64,000 nt of DNA from JALZAI01 sp038207565 (GCA_038207565.1 JBBQZQ010000015.1:21075-85074), one strand, 5' to 3'. Counted from the stretch's first letter, positions 51,287-60,800 are shown. Translations and numbers: made by a program. The notes: generated by a model from the sequence alone, not told the origin.

Positions 51287-53416
51287 TCAGTTCCGATGCA
51301 CCCGCAGCAGCAGCGTCGTGCGGCCATCGACCGGCAGCGGCGTCGCCGCCTCGATCATGCAGGCGCTTGTCGGCAATCCCGCGACCTGACCGGTGTCGAT
51401 GATGGTTTCGTACCCCGACGCCCACGGTGGGCCGGGCAGCGTGAAGGTGCGGGGAGCATCATCCGCGTGCAGCAGCAGGAGGTAGGAGTCGTCGGAGATG
51501 ACCTCGCCGCGGTTGCCGCGATGTCGCAATCCGCGTCCGTCGAGGTACATGCCGATCGAGCGCAGCCCGGTGTCGAACCAGTCGGTGTTCGACAGCTCGC
51601 GGCCAGCGGGATGGAACCAGGCGAGGTCCTTGCACCCGCCGCCGCCGGCCACCGGCCGCCCCTCGAAGAACGCACGCTGGTGCAGTACGGGTGCCGAGCG
51701 CCGCACCGCCAGCAGCCGGCGGACCAGCGCGAGCAGGTCCGCGGCGCTGTCGCTGTGCTGCCAGTCGATCCACGAGATCTCGTTGTCCTGGGCGTAGGCG
51801 TTGTTGTTGCCGCGCTGCGTGCGCCATCGCTCGTCGCCGGCGACGAGCATCGGCGCTCCCGTCGACAGCAGCAGAGTGGTCAGGATGTTGCGCGCCTGCC
51901 GCAACCGCAGTTCGGCGACGCCGGGGGGCGCAGGATCACCCTCGGCCCCGCAGTTGTAGGAACGGTTGTCGTCGGTGCCGTCGCGGTTGTCCTCGCCGTT
52001 GGCCTCATTGTGCTTGCGCTCGTAGGACACGAGGTCGCGCACCGTGAACCCGTCGTGGGCGGTGACGAAATTGATGGACGCGATCGGCAGCCGTCCGTCG
52101 TCGCCGTAGAGGTCCGAGGATCCCGTCAGCCGGAAGGCCAGGTCGCGCACCCCACCGTCGCCGTGCGCCCAGAACGAGCGGACGGTGTCGCGGTACTTGC
52201 CGTTCCATTCCGTCCACAGGGGCGGGAACTCGCCGACCTGGTAACCGCCGTCGCCGACGTCCCACGGCTCGGCGATCAGCTTGACCTGCGAGATGACCGG
52301 GTCCTGGTGAATGGTGTCGAAGAAGGACGAGAGTTTGTCGACATCGTGCAGCGACCGCGCCAGCGCCGAGGCGAGGTCGAAGCGGAAACCGTCCACGTGC
52401 ATCTCGGTGATCCAGTACCGCAGCGAGTCGGTGATCAGCTGCAATGGGAACGGCCGGCGGGCGTCGTAGGTGTTGCCGCAGCCGGTGTAGTCGGCGTAGC
52501 GCGACGGGTCGCCGGCGGCGAGCCGGTAGTACGAGCCGTTGTCGATGCCGCGAAAGGAGAGGACCGGCCCGTCCGGGGCACCTTCGGCAGTGTGGTTGTA
52601 GACAACGTCGAGGATGACCTCGATCCCCGCCGCGTGCAGCGCCCGCACCATGGACTTGAACTCGCGCGACTGGTTGCCCCGTCGCGAGGAGTACGCCTCG
52701 TGCGGGGCGAAGAAGCCGATGGAGTTGTATCCCCAGTAGTTGCGCTTGCCGCGCCGCTGCAGGAACGGCTCGTCGACGAAGTGATGGATCGGCATCAGTT
52801 CGACTGCCGTCACCCCGAGCGAGGTGAGGTAGTCGATCGCGGCGGGGTGCGCGAGCCCGGCGTAGGTGCCGCGGAGTTCAGGCGGGATCTCCGGGTGCAG
52901 CATGGTGAACCCGGCGACGTGCACCTCGTAGATGACGGTGTCGTCCCACGGGACGTGCGGACGCTTGTCCTCACCCCACGGGAACGCGTCGTGGATGATC
53001 ACGGCGCGGGGGACGTAGGGCGCCGAGTTCTCCGCGGACGAGGGGTAGACAGCCGGGTGCTCGACGAACTCACCCTCGATCGCGCGCGCGTACGGGTCGA
53101 GCAGGAGCTTGGCGGGGTTGTGGAACAGCCCGCGCGAAGGCTGGTACGGGCCGTCGGCGCGAAACCCGTAGCGTTGCCCCGGCCCGAGCCCCGGGAGATA
53201 ACCGTGCCAGACGTGATAGGTCGTGTCGTCGAGCGGGATCGTGGTCTCGTTGCCGTTGGCATCGAACAGGCAGACGCTGACCGAGGTCGCCGTCGTCGAC
53301 CAGAGTGCGAAATTGACCCCGTCCCCATCCCAGTGGGCGCCGAGCGGGAACGGCCGGCCGGGCCACGCGCGCTTCATCCGGGCGGCGAGGGCGGCATTGA
53401 GATCGTCGGGGAGCAT
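51287..53416 (-). CDS. glgX: Glycogen debranching enzyme GlgX
   Basis: 709 aa GH13 enzyme. N-terminal CBM48-like domain (VNFALWSTTATSVSVCLFD), barrel motifs ILDVVYNHTAEG, GFRFDLASAL (catalytic Asp), LIAEPWDVG (catalytic Glu) and FVTAHDGFTVRDLV (Asp). Hydrolyses alpha-1,6 branches of limit dextrins. Two possible starts, TTG and the ATG at 53414-53416, of which ATG is preferred. Divergent from the protease gene. Confidence 0.94.
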   Translation of the reverse strand: MLPDDLNAALAARMKRAWPGRPFPLGAHWDGDGVNFALWSTTATSVSVCLFDANGNETTIPLDDTTYHVWHGYLPGLGPGQRYGFRADGPYQPSRGLFHNPAKLLLDPYARAIEGEFVEHPAVYPSSAENSAPYVPRAVIIHDAFPWGEDKRPHVPWDDTVIYEVHVAGFTMLHPEIPPELRGTYAGLAHPAAIDYLTSLGVTAVELMPIHHFVDEPFLQRRGKRNYWGYNSIGFFAPHEAYSSRRGNQSREFKSMVRALHAAGIEVILDVVYNHTAEGAPDGPVLSFRGIDNGSYYRLAAGDPSRYADYTGCGNTYDARRPFPLQLITDSLRYWITEMHVDGFRFDLASALARSLHDVDKLSSFFDTIHQDPVISQVKLIAEPWDVGDGGYQVGEFPPLWTEWNGKYRDTVRSFWAHGDGGVRDLAFRLTGSSDLYGDDGRLPIASINFVTAHDGFTVRDLVSYERKHNEANGEDNRDGTDDNRSYNCGAEGDPAPPGVAELRLRQARNILTTLLLSTGAPMLVAGDERWRTQRGNNNAYAQDNEISWIDWQHSDSAADLLALVRRLLAVRRSAPVLHQRAFFEGRPVAGGGGCKDLAWFHPAGRELSNTDWFDTGLRSIGMYLDGRGLRHRGNRGEVISDDSYLLLLHADDAPRTFTLPGPPWASGYETIIDTGQVAGLPTSACMIEAATPLPVDGRTTLLLRVHRN

Positions 53417-53587
53417 CAAGCGCGGACTCTATTCCGATCTTCGGTTGTTGCGTGGACAGTGGTCGTTGGACAGGTCGTGTGATTCTCAGCCAGCGCTGCA
53501 CCAACTCCCAGCCCGTGCCGCGTTGCCTGCCGTTAGGTAAGAGACATCCCGGCGGGACCGACCGACCGGCATGCGGAGGTGAATCAC

Positions 53588-55147
53588 GTGAACGAAGCTT
53601 GGGAGAGCAACCGTGGGCACGAGGCCGCGCCGGACGCAGGCAGCGACGCCGGTCGTGGTGACGCCGTCGGTGGCGACCCGGACGGTGGCGACGCGGACGG
53701 TGACGTGAGCCTGCACGATCTGGAGGGCTACGACCCGCGCAGCTATGCGGGCTCGCCCTACGCCCCCACCGCGGGCAGCCCGTACTACGGACAGCGCTAC
53801 GACGACCCCCGAGTCGGCCAGCCCATCGTCGGCCAGCCCGATCCCGGCCGGCCCGGGTCCGGCGGATACGGCGCATACCCCGGTGCTCAGCCGGGCGGGG
53901 CGCCGTACCCGGGTGCGCCGTACCCGGTGCCGCCAGCCCCGCAGCCGACGGCAGGCCCGTCTCGACGCCGGCGCCTGACGATGGCCGTCGGAGCCGGTGT
54001 GGTCGCTGTCGCCACCATCGTCGGTGTCGGCCTTGCGTCCGCTACGACCTCGGTCAACGGCACGCCGGTCGCGTCCCAGCAGTCCCCGTCGACCCAGTCC
54101 CCGTCGACCCAGTCCCCGTCGACCGGAAACGGCTCGACCACGACACCGGTCACGCCGAATGACCCGTTCGGCAACGGCGGCACCACGAGTCCGAGCAACG
54201 GCTCGGGCAACGGGGGCAACTCGACCCCGTCCTCCGGTAAGGCCACCGCGGCGCAGACGGTCGGCATCGTCGACATCTACACGAAGCTCGGTTTCCAGCA
54301 GGCGTCCGCGGCCGGTACCGGCATGGTCATCGACGCGGGCGGCTACGTGCTCACTAACAACCACGTGATTCAGGGCGCCACGACGATCCGTGTCGTCATC
54401 GTGTCGAACGGCAGGTCCTACCGGGCAAGCGTCGTCGGCACCGCCCCGACCGAGGACATCGCCGTACTGAAACTTGCGAACGCGACCGGGCTGACGAAGG
54501 CCAACCTGGGCGACTCCGACACCGTCGAGGTCGGGGACCAGGTCACCGGGGTCGGCAATGCCGGCGGAGCCGGTGGCACGCCCCACGCGGCGACCGGCAG
54601 CGTCACCTCGCTGGACAACACGATCACCGCGTCCGACCAGAGTGGGACGAACTCCGAGAAGCTCTCGGGCATCATCGCAACCGATGCGCCGATCAGGTCC
54701 GGCGACTCCGGCGGCCCGCTCTACAACGCCGCCGACGAGGTCATCGGCGTCGACACGGCGGCCAGCACGAGCGGACGCGCCGCAGGCTTCGCGATCCCGA
54801 TCAACAGTGCGCTGAACGTCGCGGCGCAGATTCGCAAGGGCATCGAGACCAGCGTCATCCACATCGGTTATCCGGCATTCCTGGGGGTGTCGATGGCGTC
54901 GCAGCCCACCGGCGGCCGGGGCGCGCTGGTCGAGCAGGTCATCCCGGGACTGCCTGCGGCCAAGGCCGGCCTCGTCGCGGGCGACCTGATCACGAAGATC
55001 AACCGGACGTTCGTGGCGAACTACACCCAATTGCGGACAGCCGTGGCACGGCTCAACCCGGGCGACACGACGTCGGTCACCTACACCGACTCAGCCGGTT
55101 CCTCGCACACCACCTCGGTCACCCTGATCACCGGACCGGCCGACTAG
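53588..55147 (+). CDS. Membrane-anchored HtrA-like serine protease with PDZ domain
   Basis: 519 aa. An acidic Gly/Asp N-terminus and Pro/Gly/Tyr-rich segment (about 1-120) precede one membrane helix (about 132-152). After a Ser/Thr/Pro linker, a trypsin-like domain shows TNNHVIQG (His), TEDIAVLKL (Asp) and RSGDSGGPL (Ser); a PDZ domain follows (VIPGLPAAKAGLVAGDLITKI). Likely envelope protein quality control. The GTG at 53588 lies eight bases after GGAGG; a GTG nine bases upstream overlaps that site. Confidence 0.92.
   Translation: MNEAWESNRGHEAAPDAGSDAGRGDAVGGDPDGGDADGDVSLHDLEGYDPRSYAGSPYAPTAGSPYYGQRYDDPRVGQPIVGQPDPGRPGSGGYGAYPGAQPGGAPYPGAPYPVPPAPQPTAGPSRRRRLTMAVGAGVVAVATIVGVGLASATTSVNGTPVASQQSPSTQSPSTQSPSTGNGSTTTPVTPNDPFGNGGTTSPSNGSGNGGNSTPSSGKATAAQTVGIVDIYTKLGFQQASAAGTGMVIDAGGYVLTNNHVIQGATTIRVVIVSNGRSYRASVVGTAPTEDIAVLKLANATGLTKANLGDSDTVEVGDQVTGVGNAGGAGGTPHAATGSVTSLDNTITASDQSGTNSEKLSGIIATDAPIRSGDSGGPLYNAADEVIGVDTAASTSGRAAGFAIPINSALNVAAQIRKGIETSVIHIGYPAFLGVSMASQPTGGRGALVEQVIPGLPAAKAGLVAGDLITKINRTFVANYTQLRTAVARLNPGDTTSVTYTDSAGSSHTTSVTLITGPAD
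54080..54124 (+). repeat. Three 15-base coding repeats in the protease linker
   Basis: CAGTCCCCGTCGACC repeated three times, encoding QSPST units between the membrane helix and the protease domain. In-frame and probably able to change length. Confidence 0.9.
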
Positions 55148-55160
55148 ACCCACCCCCTCA

Positions 55161-55197
55161 GCGGCGCGCGTCCACCCCCTCCCAGGACGCGCGCCGC
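55161..55197. terminator. Terminator after the HtrA-like gene
   Basis: Perfect 13-base inverted repeat (55161-55173 with 55185-55197) with an 11-base C-rich loop, 13 bases after the stop. No T-run. Confidence 0.75.
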
Positions 55198-55252
55198 ATC
55201 CATGTCCGGACTCAGCGCCCCGGCCCTTTTCCCGGTGCGCGAGGATGGGCCC

Positions 55253-56062
55253 GTGGGCGAGATCAACCCGGAGATCAATCCGGACGGCGTGCTGCAGTTC
55301 GTCGACGTCAGCGTCCGCCGCGGGGACAAGACCCTGCTCGATCACATCGACTGGACCGTCGAGGAGGACGAGCGGTGGGCGATTCTCGGGCCCAACGGCG
55401 CCGGCAAGTCCACGATGATGCAGCTCGCCGCGGCGAACATGCACCCGACGAGCGGCGAGGTATGGATCCTCGGCGAGCAGCTGGGCCGGGTCGACGTGTT
55501 CGAGCTCCGCCCGCGTATCGGCCTCTCCACAGCGGCTCTCGCCGACCGGATCCCGGCGGGGGAGCGGGTGTCCGACGTCGTGGTCAGCGCCGGGCACGGC
55601 GTGCTCGGCCGGTGGCGCGAGGCCTACGGCCGCCTCGACGTGCGCCGGGCCGGCAAGCTGCTCGACCGGCTGGGCGTGGGCGAGCTCGGGGGACGGACCT
55701 TCGGCACGCTGAGCGAGGGCGAGCGCAAACGGGTGCAGATCGCCCGAGCCCTGATGACCGACCCCGAATTGCTGCTGCTGGACGAGCCGGCGGCGGGAAT
55801 GGATCTGGGCGGCCGTGAGGATCTGCTGCGCCGGTTGACCCGCTTCGCCGAGGATCCGGATGCGCCCGCCTCGGTGCTGGTTACCCACCATGTCGAGGAG
55901 CTGCCACCCGGCATCAGCCACGTGCTGCTACTGCGCGCCGGTGCCGTGGTCGCATCCGGGTTGGCCCGCGACGTGCTCACCCCGGCGAACCTGTCGGACT
56001 GCTTCGGCCTGCAGCTGCGCATCGAGCGGCGCGACGGCCGCTGGTACGCCCGCGCCGTCTAG
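55253..56062 (+). CDS. ABC transporter ATP-binding protein
   Basis: 269 aa. Walker A GPNGAGKST, signature LSEGERKRVQIARAL and Walker B LLLLDEPAAGMDLGG. It most resembles ModF/Rv3041c-type stand-alone ATPases; no permease gene is adjacent. GTG start after GAGGATGGG; an in-frame ATG at 55202 would add 17 residues and lies at the end of the terminator. Confidence 0.87.
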   Translation: MGEINPEINPDGVLQFVDVSVRRGDKTLLDHIDWTVEEDERWAILGPNGAGKSTMMQLAAANMHPTSGEVWILGEQLGRVDVFELRPRIGLSTAALADRIPAGERVSDVVVSAGHGVLGRWREAYGRLDVRRAGKLLDRLGVGELGGRTFGTLSEGERKRVQIARALMTDPELLLLDEPAAGMDLGGREDLLRRLTRFAEDPDAPASVLVTHHVEELPPGISHVLLLRAGAVVASGLARDVLTPANLSDCFGLQLRIERRDGRWYARAV

Positions 56063-56126
56063 GACGACCCCATTAGGCTCGCCGGCGGAGCCGATCGGAA
56101 CCGTGAAGCGAGAGGACTGAGGTGCC

Positions 56127-56924
56127 ATGAGCGAGTTCGTGCAGGTCGAAATGGGCGGCGACGCGCCGGTCGGGGTAGCCACGATACGGCTGACCCGTCC
56201 GCCGATGAATGCCCTGAACACCCAGCTCCAGGAGGAGCTGCGCGAGGCTGCCGCCCAGCTCGGTGCCGACGCCGCGGTGCGCGCCGTCGTCGTCTACGGG
56301 GGTGCGAAGGTCTTCGCGGCGGGCGCTGACGTCAAGGAGTTCGCCGGTCAGGACCACGCCTACATGCTGCGCGACGCCGGCCGGCTGACCTCTTCGCTGG
56401 ACGCCCTGGCCCGCCTGCCCAAGCCGGTGATCGCGGCCGTCACCGGCTACGCGCTCGGCGGCGGCTGCGAGCTGGCGCTCACCGCCGACTTCCGCGTGTC
56501 CGCCGACGACGCGAAGTGGGGTCAGCCCGAGATCCTGCTGGGCATCATTCCGGGCGCGGGCGGCACCCAGCGGCTACCGCGGCTCATCGGAGCGTCCAAG
56601 GCCAAGGATCTGATCTACACCGGTCGCTTCGTCGAGGCCCAGGAGGCGCTGGAGATCGGCCTGGTCGACGCCGTCGTCCCGGCCGCCGAGGTCTATCCCA
56701 CCGCACTGAAGATGGCGGCGAAATTCGCCCAGGGCCCGGCGCTGGCCCTGGCCGCAGCGAAGGCCGCAGTCGATGAGGGCCTAGACTGCGATCTCGCGAT
56801 CGGGCTGCGCCTCGAGTCGCACCTGTTCGCCTCGCTCTTCGCCACCGAGGACCGCACCATCGGCATGACCTCGTTCATGGAGAGCGGCCCGGGCAAGGCG
56901 AAATTCAGCGGGACGGGCGGCTGA
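56127..56924 (+). CDS. Enoyl-CoA hydratase/isomerase family protein
   Basis: 265 aa crotonase fold. AAGADVKEF (oxyanion), GYALGGGCELAL with Glu and PEILLGIIPGAGGTQRL with the second Glu: both catalytic acids of enoyl-CoA hydratases are present. Corresponds in order to EchA17 (Rv3039c). One-base overlap with the next gene. Confidence 0.9.
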   Translation: MSEFVQVEMGGDAPVGVATIRLTRPPMNALNTQLQEELREAAAQLGADAAVRAVVVYGGAKVFAAGADVKEFAGQDHAYMLRDAGRLTSSLDALARLPKPVIAAVTGYALGGGCELALTADFRVSADDAKWGQPEILLGIIPGAGGTQRLPRLIGASKAKDLIYTGRFVEAQEALEIGLVDAVVPAAEVYPTALKMAAKFAQGPALALAAAKAAVDEGLDCDLAIGLRLESHLFASLFATEDRTIGMTSFMESGPGKAKFSGTGG

Positions 56925-57892
56925 TGACCGCTGCCGCGCCGAAGCCGGTCGCGACCGAAGCTGAGGTCGCGGCAGCCTGGGACGACCCCAAACTCGCGAA
57001 CGTCCTGTATCACGACTGGGAGGCCGGGACCTACGACGAGAAGTGGTCAATCTCCTTCGATCAGCGCTGCATCGATTACGCCGTCGAACGTTTCGCGCAC
57101 GTCGCCGGGCGCGCCGACTGGCCTTACCACAGCTCGCTCGAGCTGGGCTGCGGCACCGGTTTCTTTACGCTGAACCTGAAGCTCGGCGGGGTGCTCACCG
57201 ATGCCCATGTCACGGACCTCAGCCCGGGCATGGTCGAGGTCGCGCAGCGCAATGCGCGCTCCCTCGGCTTCGAGATCGAGGGACGCGTCGCGGACGCCGA
57301 GCGGCTGCCCTACGACGACGACAGTTTCGACCTCGTCATCGGCCACGCGGTGCTGCACCACATCCCTGACGTCGAGTTGGCGATCCGCGAAGTGTTGCGC
57401 GTGCTCAGACCGGGCGGACGCTTCGTGTTCGCCGGCGAACCGACCCGCCGGGGCGACTACATCGCGCGGCGGTTGTCGCGCTTCACCTGGTGGGCGACGA
57501 CGAACGCGACCCGGCTGCCTGGGTTGCGGTCCTGGCGACGACCGCAGCAGGAACTCGACGAGTCCTCCCGCGCAGCGGCGCTCGAGGCGGTGGTCGACTT
57601 GCACACCTTCGTGCCCGCCGAGTTGGCTGCGCTCGCGCGGCACGCAGGCGCGGTAGGTGTCCGGGTGAGGACGAACGAGTTGCTGGCGTCGTGGTTCGGC
57701 TGGCCGGTGCGGACCTTCGAATGCGCGGTCCCGCGCGAAAAACTCGGCATGCGGTGGGCGAACGTCGCACTGAAGGGTTGGCTGAGCCTGTCCGCGGTCG
57801 ATCGTGTGCTCGAGCATGTCGTTGCGCAGGGCGTGTTCTACAACGCAGAGATCACGGGACTGAAGCTGCACCGCGATGCTGCGGCGAGCTGA
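56924..57892 (+). CDS. Class I SAM-dependent methyltransferase, Rv3038c-like
   Basis: 322 aa. SLELGCGTGFFTLNL (motif I), DLSPGMVEVAQRNAR, LPYDDDSFDLVIGHAVLHHIPD and VLRPGGRFVFAGEP. The N-terminus WDDPKLANVLYHDWEAGTYDEKW is distinctive. The position between echA and the acyltransferase recalls the mycobacterial region for methylated glucose polysaccharides, so a sugar or lipid substrate is possible. Confidence 0.87.
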   Translation: MTAAAPKPVATEAEVAAAWDDPKLANVLYHDWEAGTYDEKWSISFDQRCIDYAVERFAHVAGRADWPYHSSLELGCGTGFFTLNLKLGGVLTDAHVTDLSPGMVEVAQRNARSLGFEIEGRVADAERLPYDDDSFDLVIGHAVLHHIPDVELAIREVLRVLRPGGRFVFAGEPTRRGDYIARRLSRFTWWATTNATRLPGLRSWRRPQQELDESSRAAALEAVVDLHTFVPAELAALARHAGAVGVRVRTNELLASWFGWPVRTFECAVPREKLGMRWANVALKGWLSLSAVDRVLEHVVAQGVFYNAEITGLKLHRDAAAS

Positions 57893-58508
57893 CCCGCAAC
57901 CGTTGCGCAGCGCGCATTTCCTGACCCCGGCATCATTGCGCTGGGTGCTGCGCCATCACGCGTACACCCCGTGGTACCTGCTGCGGTACTGGCGCTTCCT
58001 CCGGTTCAAGCTACGCAACCCGCACGTCGTGACGCGGGGCTTCGTCTTCCTCGACCGGGGTGCGCACCTGTATGCGCGACGCGGGTACGGGCGCCTCGTC
58101 CTCGGCCGCTGGGTGCACATCGGTGCGAACAGCGTGGTGCGCTGTCACGAGGGCACGCTCACCGTGGGCGACAAGACGACATTCGCGCGTGACATCGCGG
58201 TGAACTGCTACCTCGACGTGGAGATCGGCGACAGTTGCCTGATCGCCGACGGCGTGTACATCTCTGACTTCGATCACGCTTTCGCCGATGTCACCCGTCC
58301 CATCCGGGACCAGGGCATCGTCAAGTCGCGCGTGCGCATCGGGCGTGACGTGTGGCTGGGCACCAAGGTCACCGTCGCGAGGGGCGTGGTGATCGGCGAG
58401 GGCGCGGTCGTCGGTGCGAACGCGGTCGTGACGCGCGACCTGCCGCCCTTCAGCGTCTCGGTCGGCGCTCCGGCACGGGTCATCAGCAACCGCAGGGCCG
58501 CCGGGTGA
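57876..58508 (+). CDS. Hexapeptide-repeat (LbH) acyltransferase, Rv3034c-like
   Basis: 210 aa. A basic N-terminus with LRYWRFLRFKLRNP precedes a left-handed beta-helix: repeats such as LVLGRWVHIGANSVVRC, VEIGDSCLIADGVYISDFDH and VTVARGVVIGEGAVVGANAVV. The ISDFDHAF region contains the likely catalytic His. Acetyl- or acyl-CoA dependent modification of a sugar is expected. Starts 17 bases before the preceding stop. Confidence 0.87.
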   Translation: MLRRADPQPLRSAHFLTPASLRWVLRHHAYTPWYLLRYWRFLRFKLRNPHVVTRGFVFLDRGAHLYARRGYGRLVLGRWVHIGANSVVRCHEGTLTVGDKTTFARDIAVNCYLDVEIGDSCLIADGVYISDFDHAFADVTRPIRDQGIVKSRVRIGRDVWLGTKVTVARGVVIGEGAVVGANAVVTRDLPPFSVSVGAPARVISNRRAAG

Positions 58509-58517
58509 GCCACGACC

Positions 58518-58715
58518 TCGCGTCCACCGGGACGAATCCCGGGGTGCGCTGCACCTCGCGCGAGCTGCATGCCGCGGGTCACTCAGGCAGCATCGTCACG
58601 TTGTTGTGTGACGGCGGCGAGGGTTGCGCCCACCTACTTCGACGACGATTGGGTCGCACCCGCCGGCCTCGACCTGACGGCGTATCAGGATGTGCTGGCC
58701 GGGCTGCTGAGCTGA
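58518..58715 (+). pseudogene. 3' fragment of a cysteine synthase-family gene, frameshifted
   Basis: Directly after the acyltransferase, one frame reads LASTGTNPGVRCTSRELHAA then GSIVTLLCDGGE, and after a frame change reads APTYFDDDWVAPAGLDL to a stop at 58713-58715. These match the C-terminal end of PLP-dependent cysteine synthase homologues (STGTN, VTLLCDGGERY, TYYDDAW). The body of the gene with its PLP lysine is absent. It is a remnant of about 65 codons with one frameshift near 58622, implying a past deletion between the acyltransferase and the glycosyltransferase genes. Confidence 0.65.
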
Positions 58716-58738
58716 CGCCCGATGGCGGAGCAGAATGC

Positions 58739-59959
58739 CTAGCGGCGGGCTACGTGGGCGCGCGGCCCTCGGCCGGCCGGCCGCTCGTAGACCTCGACAG
58801 TGCGGGCGGCTACCGCAGACCAGGTGTAATCCCTGCCGACGATGCGCAGTGCACGAGCGGCCGCTCGTCGCGCGGCGGCAGGATCGGCGAGGATCCGGGT
58901 GACCGCGTCTGCCAATCCGAGGGCATCGGCCGGGCGGAATGACGTGGCGGCGATTCCCGCAGTGACGAGGTCGGTGAGCCCGCCCGTCTCGGCGACCACG
59001 AGGGGCGTCCGGGCTGCTGTCGCTTCCAGGGCCACGATGCCGAAGGGTTCGTAGGTCGACGGCACGGCAACGACATCGGCAGCGGCGAACACGGCGGCGA
59101 CCTCGTCGTCGGGGACGAATCCCAGCCAGTCGACCGCACGCGTCACGCGCAGGTCGCGGGCCTGCTGTTGAAGCTGCGTCGTGTGTGCCCCGGCACCGGC
59201 CACCGCGAGCCGCAGGCCGGGATGCCGGTGGCGCAGGCGGGGGAGCGCCGCGATGAGGTCGTGCAGTCCCTTCTCGGGCACGATGCGGCCGGCGAATGCG
59301 ATCAGCGGGCCGTCCGGGCCGTGGCGAGCCCGAGCGGCGCGTCGCAGACTCGCCGGGACCTGCCACCGCTCGGCGTCGACCCCGTTGGGCACCACGTTGA
59401 TCGCGGCGGGGTCGAGCTCGAACAGCCGACCCGCTTCGGCACGCATTGTCGACGAGCAGGTGATCACCGAGTCGGCGCTGCGCGCGAGCCAGCGTTCGAC
59501 GGAATGGATCGCGAGATTCAGCGACGCCGGCAGCCACCCCTGGTGCCGCCCCGCTTCCGTGGCGTGGATGGTGGCGATCACGGGCACGCGCGTCGCCGCG
59601 GCGAGAGTCACCGCCGACTGGGCGACGAGCCAGTCGTGTGCGTGCACGATGTGGGGGCGGAAGTGCGGCAGCAGCGGCAGTGCCGCGCGTAGCAGCGAAT
59701 GCTCGGCCGCCTGCGACCAGGCGAGCAGCGACTCGGTGGTGAAGTCGATCGCGAGGGGGTCCAGTGCCGACCGGCGGATGTTGACGCCGTCGACGGTCTC
59801 GTCGGTCATTTCGGCATTCTTGCCGCGGGTCACCACCTGCACCCGGTGCCCGGCGCGCACCAGCTCACCAGCCAGCGCCTCGACGTGGCGCCCGAGCCCG
59901 CCGACCACGAGCGGCGGGTACTCCCACGACAGCATCAGCACCCGCACGGCGCCGGACAC
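58739..59959 (-). CDS. GT4 glycosyltransferase, Rv3032-like
   Basis: 406 aa GT-B enzyme. LMLSWEYPPLVVGGLGRHVEALA at the start, VHAHDWLVAQSAVTLA, AFAGRIVPEKGLHDLIAALP and VPSTYEPFGIVALEATAARTPLVV with the EX7E-type donor motif. It resembles the glycogen/methylglucose-polysaccharide alpha-1,4-glucosyltransferase Rv3032. A GH57 branching enzyme partner is not in the window. Confidence 0.87.
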   Translation of the reverse strand: MSGAVRVLMLSWEYPPLVVGGLGRHVEALAGELVRAGHRVQVVTRGKNAEMTDETVDGVNIRRSALDPLAIDFTTESLLAWSQAAEHSLLRAALPLLPHFRPHIVHAHDWLVAQSAVTLAAATRVPVIATIHATEAGRHQGWLPASLNLAIHSVERWLARSADSVITCSSTMRAEAGRLFELDPAAINVVPNGVDAERWQVPASLRRAARARHGPDGPLIAFAGRIVPEKGLHDLIAALPRLRHRHPGLRLAVAGAGAHTTQLQQQARDLRVTRAVDWLGFVPDDEVAAVFAAADVVAVPSTYEPFGIVALEATAARTPLVVAETGGLTDLVTAGIAATSFRPADALGLADAVTRILADPAAARRAAARALRIVGRDYTWSAVAARTVEVYERPAGRGPRAHVARR

Positions 59960-59971
59960 TAGTCTGCCGTC

Positions 59972-60646
59972 ATGCCCACTCGCGCCCGCGGCACACGGGC
60001 CCGTCTTGCCGGCGCAGTAGTGGCGGTGTTGCTCGCCGCGGTTTGTCTCGGCGTCTGGCGAGTGTTGGCCGGCGTGCAGCAGCTGCCGTACTCGGACTCG
60101 GCGACACCGCCCTCGGCGGCGCGGGTCACCGAGGGCTCCACGTACTCGCTGGCCGTGCCCGGCGGGGTACGGGCGATGACCGCCCGCGGGGTGCCGGTGA
60201 CCGCGGGGGCCTCAGGCGACGTCCTCGACCCGAGCTGCACGTGGGTTGTCGGCAACTCCGACGTGCAGGCTCTCACGGTCGATGCGGAGTCTCTCGCGAC
60301 CAAGGCGGTAAACACCTTCGCCCACTTCCAGGCGCCGGTGAGCGGACAGTTGCACATCACCTGTTCGCACTGGGGCACCGTGTTCGTCCCTGATTCCGAC
60401 GATCGCCGATCCGATGTCTCGCTCTGGTATCTCGTGCTGGCGGCCGTCTTCCTATCGGTCGGCCTGCCCCTCGGCCTGGCATCGGCGCGCTCGGCCGCCG
60501 GTGGCAGATCACCCCGGTCGGCGGGCGACGACGACGTCCCGGCAGACGTCCGGGCAGACGTCCCGGCAGACGTCCCGGCAGACGTCCGGGCAGACGTCCA
60601 GGGTGGCGCGGGAACTCGCCGGGAAGTCGGCGGCGGCCTCGCGTAG
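59972..60646 (+). CDS. Membrane protein with two helices, function unknown
   Basis: 224 aa. N-terminal helix (about 11-31), an outside domain of about 105 residues with two Cys residues (DPSCTWVVGNSDVQ, HITCSHWGT) that could pair, a second helix (about 150-170) and a cytoplasmic tail with a repeated DVPAD/DVRAD motif. No named family. Divergent from the glycosyltransferase gene, 12 bases apart. Confidence 0.72.
   Translation: MPTRARGTRARLAGAVVAVLLAAVCLGVWRVLAGVQQLPYSDSATPPSAARVTEGSTYSLAVPGGVRAMTARGVPVTAGASGDVLDPSCTWVVGNSDVQALTVDAESLATKAVNTFAHFQAPVSGQLHITCSHWGTVFVPDSDDRRSDVSLWYLVLAAVFLSVGLPLGLASARSAAGGRSPRSAGDDDVPADVRADVPADVPADVRADVQGGAGTRREVGGGLA
60533..60592 (+). repeat. Five 12-base coding repeats in the membrane-protein tail
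   Basis: Units GACGTCC(C/G)GGCA encode alternating DVPA and DVRA; a partial sixth follows. In-frame minisatellite. Confidence 0.9.
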
Positions 60647-60800
60647 CTGCACGGATAGCCCTTCCGGGTGGGCACTTAAATAGTGCTCCTCATGAGATCG
60701 ACTTCTCTGCCGATAGGGACAGCGGGTAGCGACACCGCCGTTTTGCCCGTTTTGGGGCGGAGGTCCTGCTCGAAGCCATCTACGCGAAGGACGATTCCCG

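Noticed and set aside
51092..53482. A 796-codon plus-strand frame
   Set aside because: Antisense to glgX throughout; Val/Arg/Gly-rich without domains.
60533..60600. Possible repeat-based mobile element
   Set aside because: The 12-base units are in frame inside a coding sequence and have no terminal inverted repeats.
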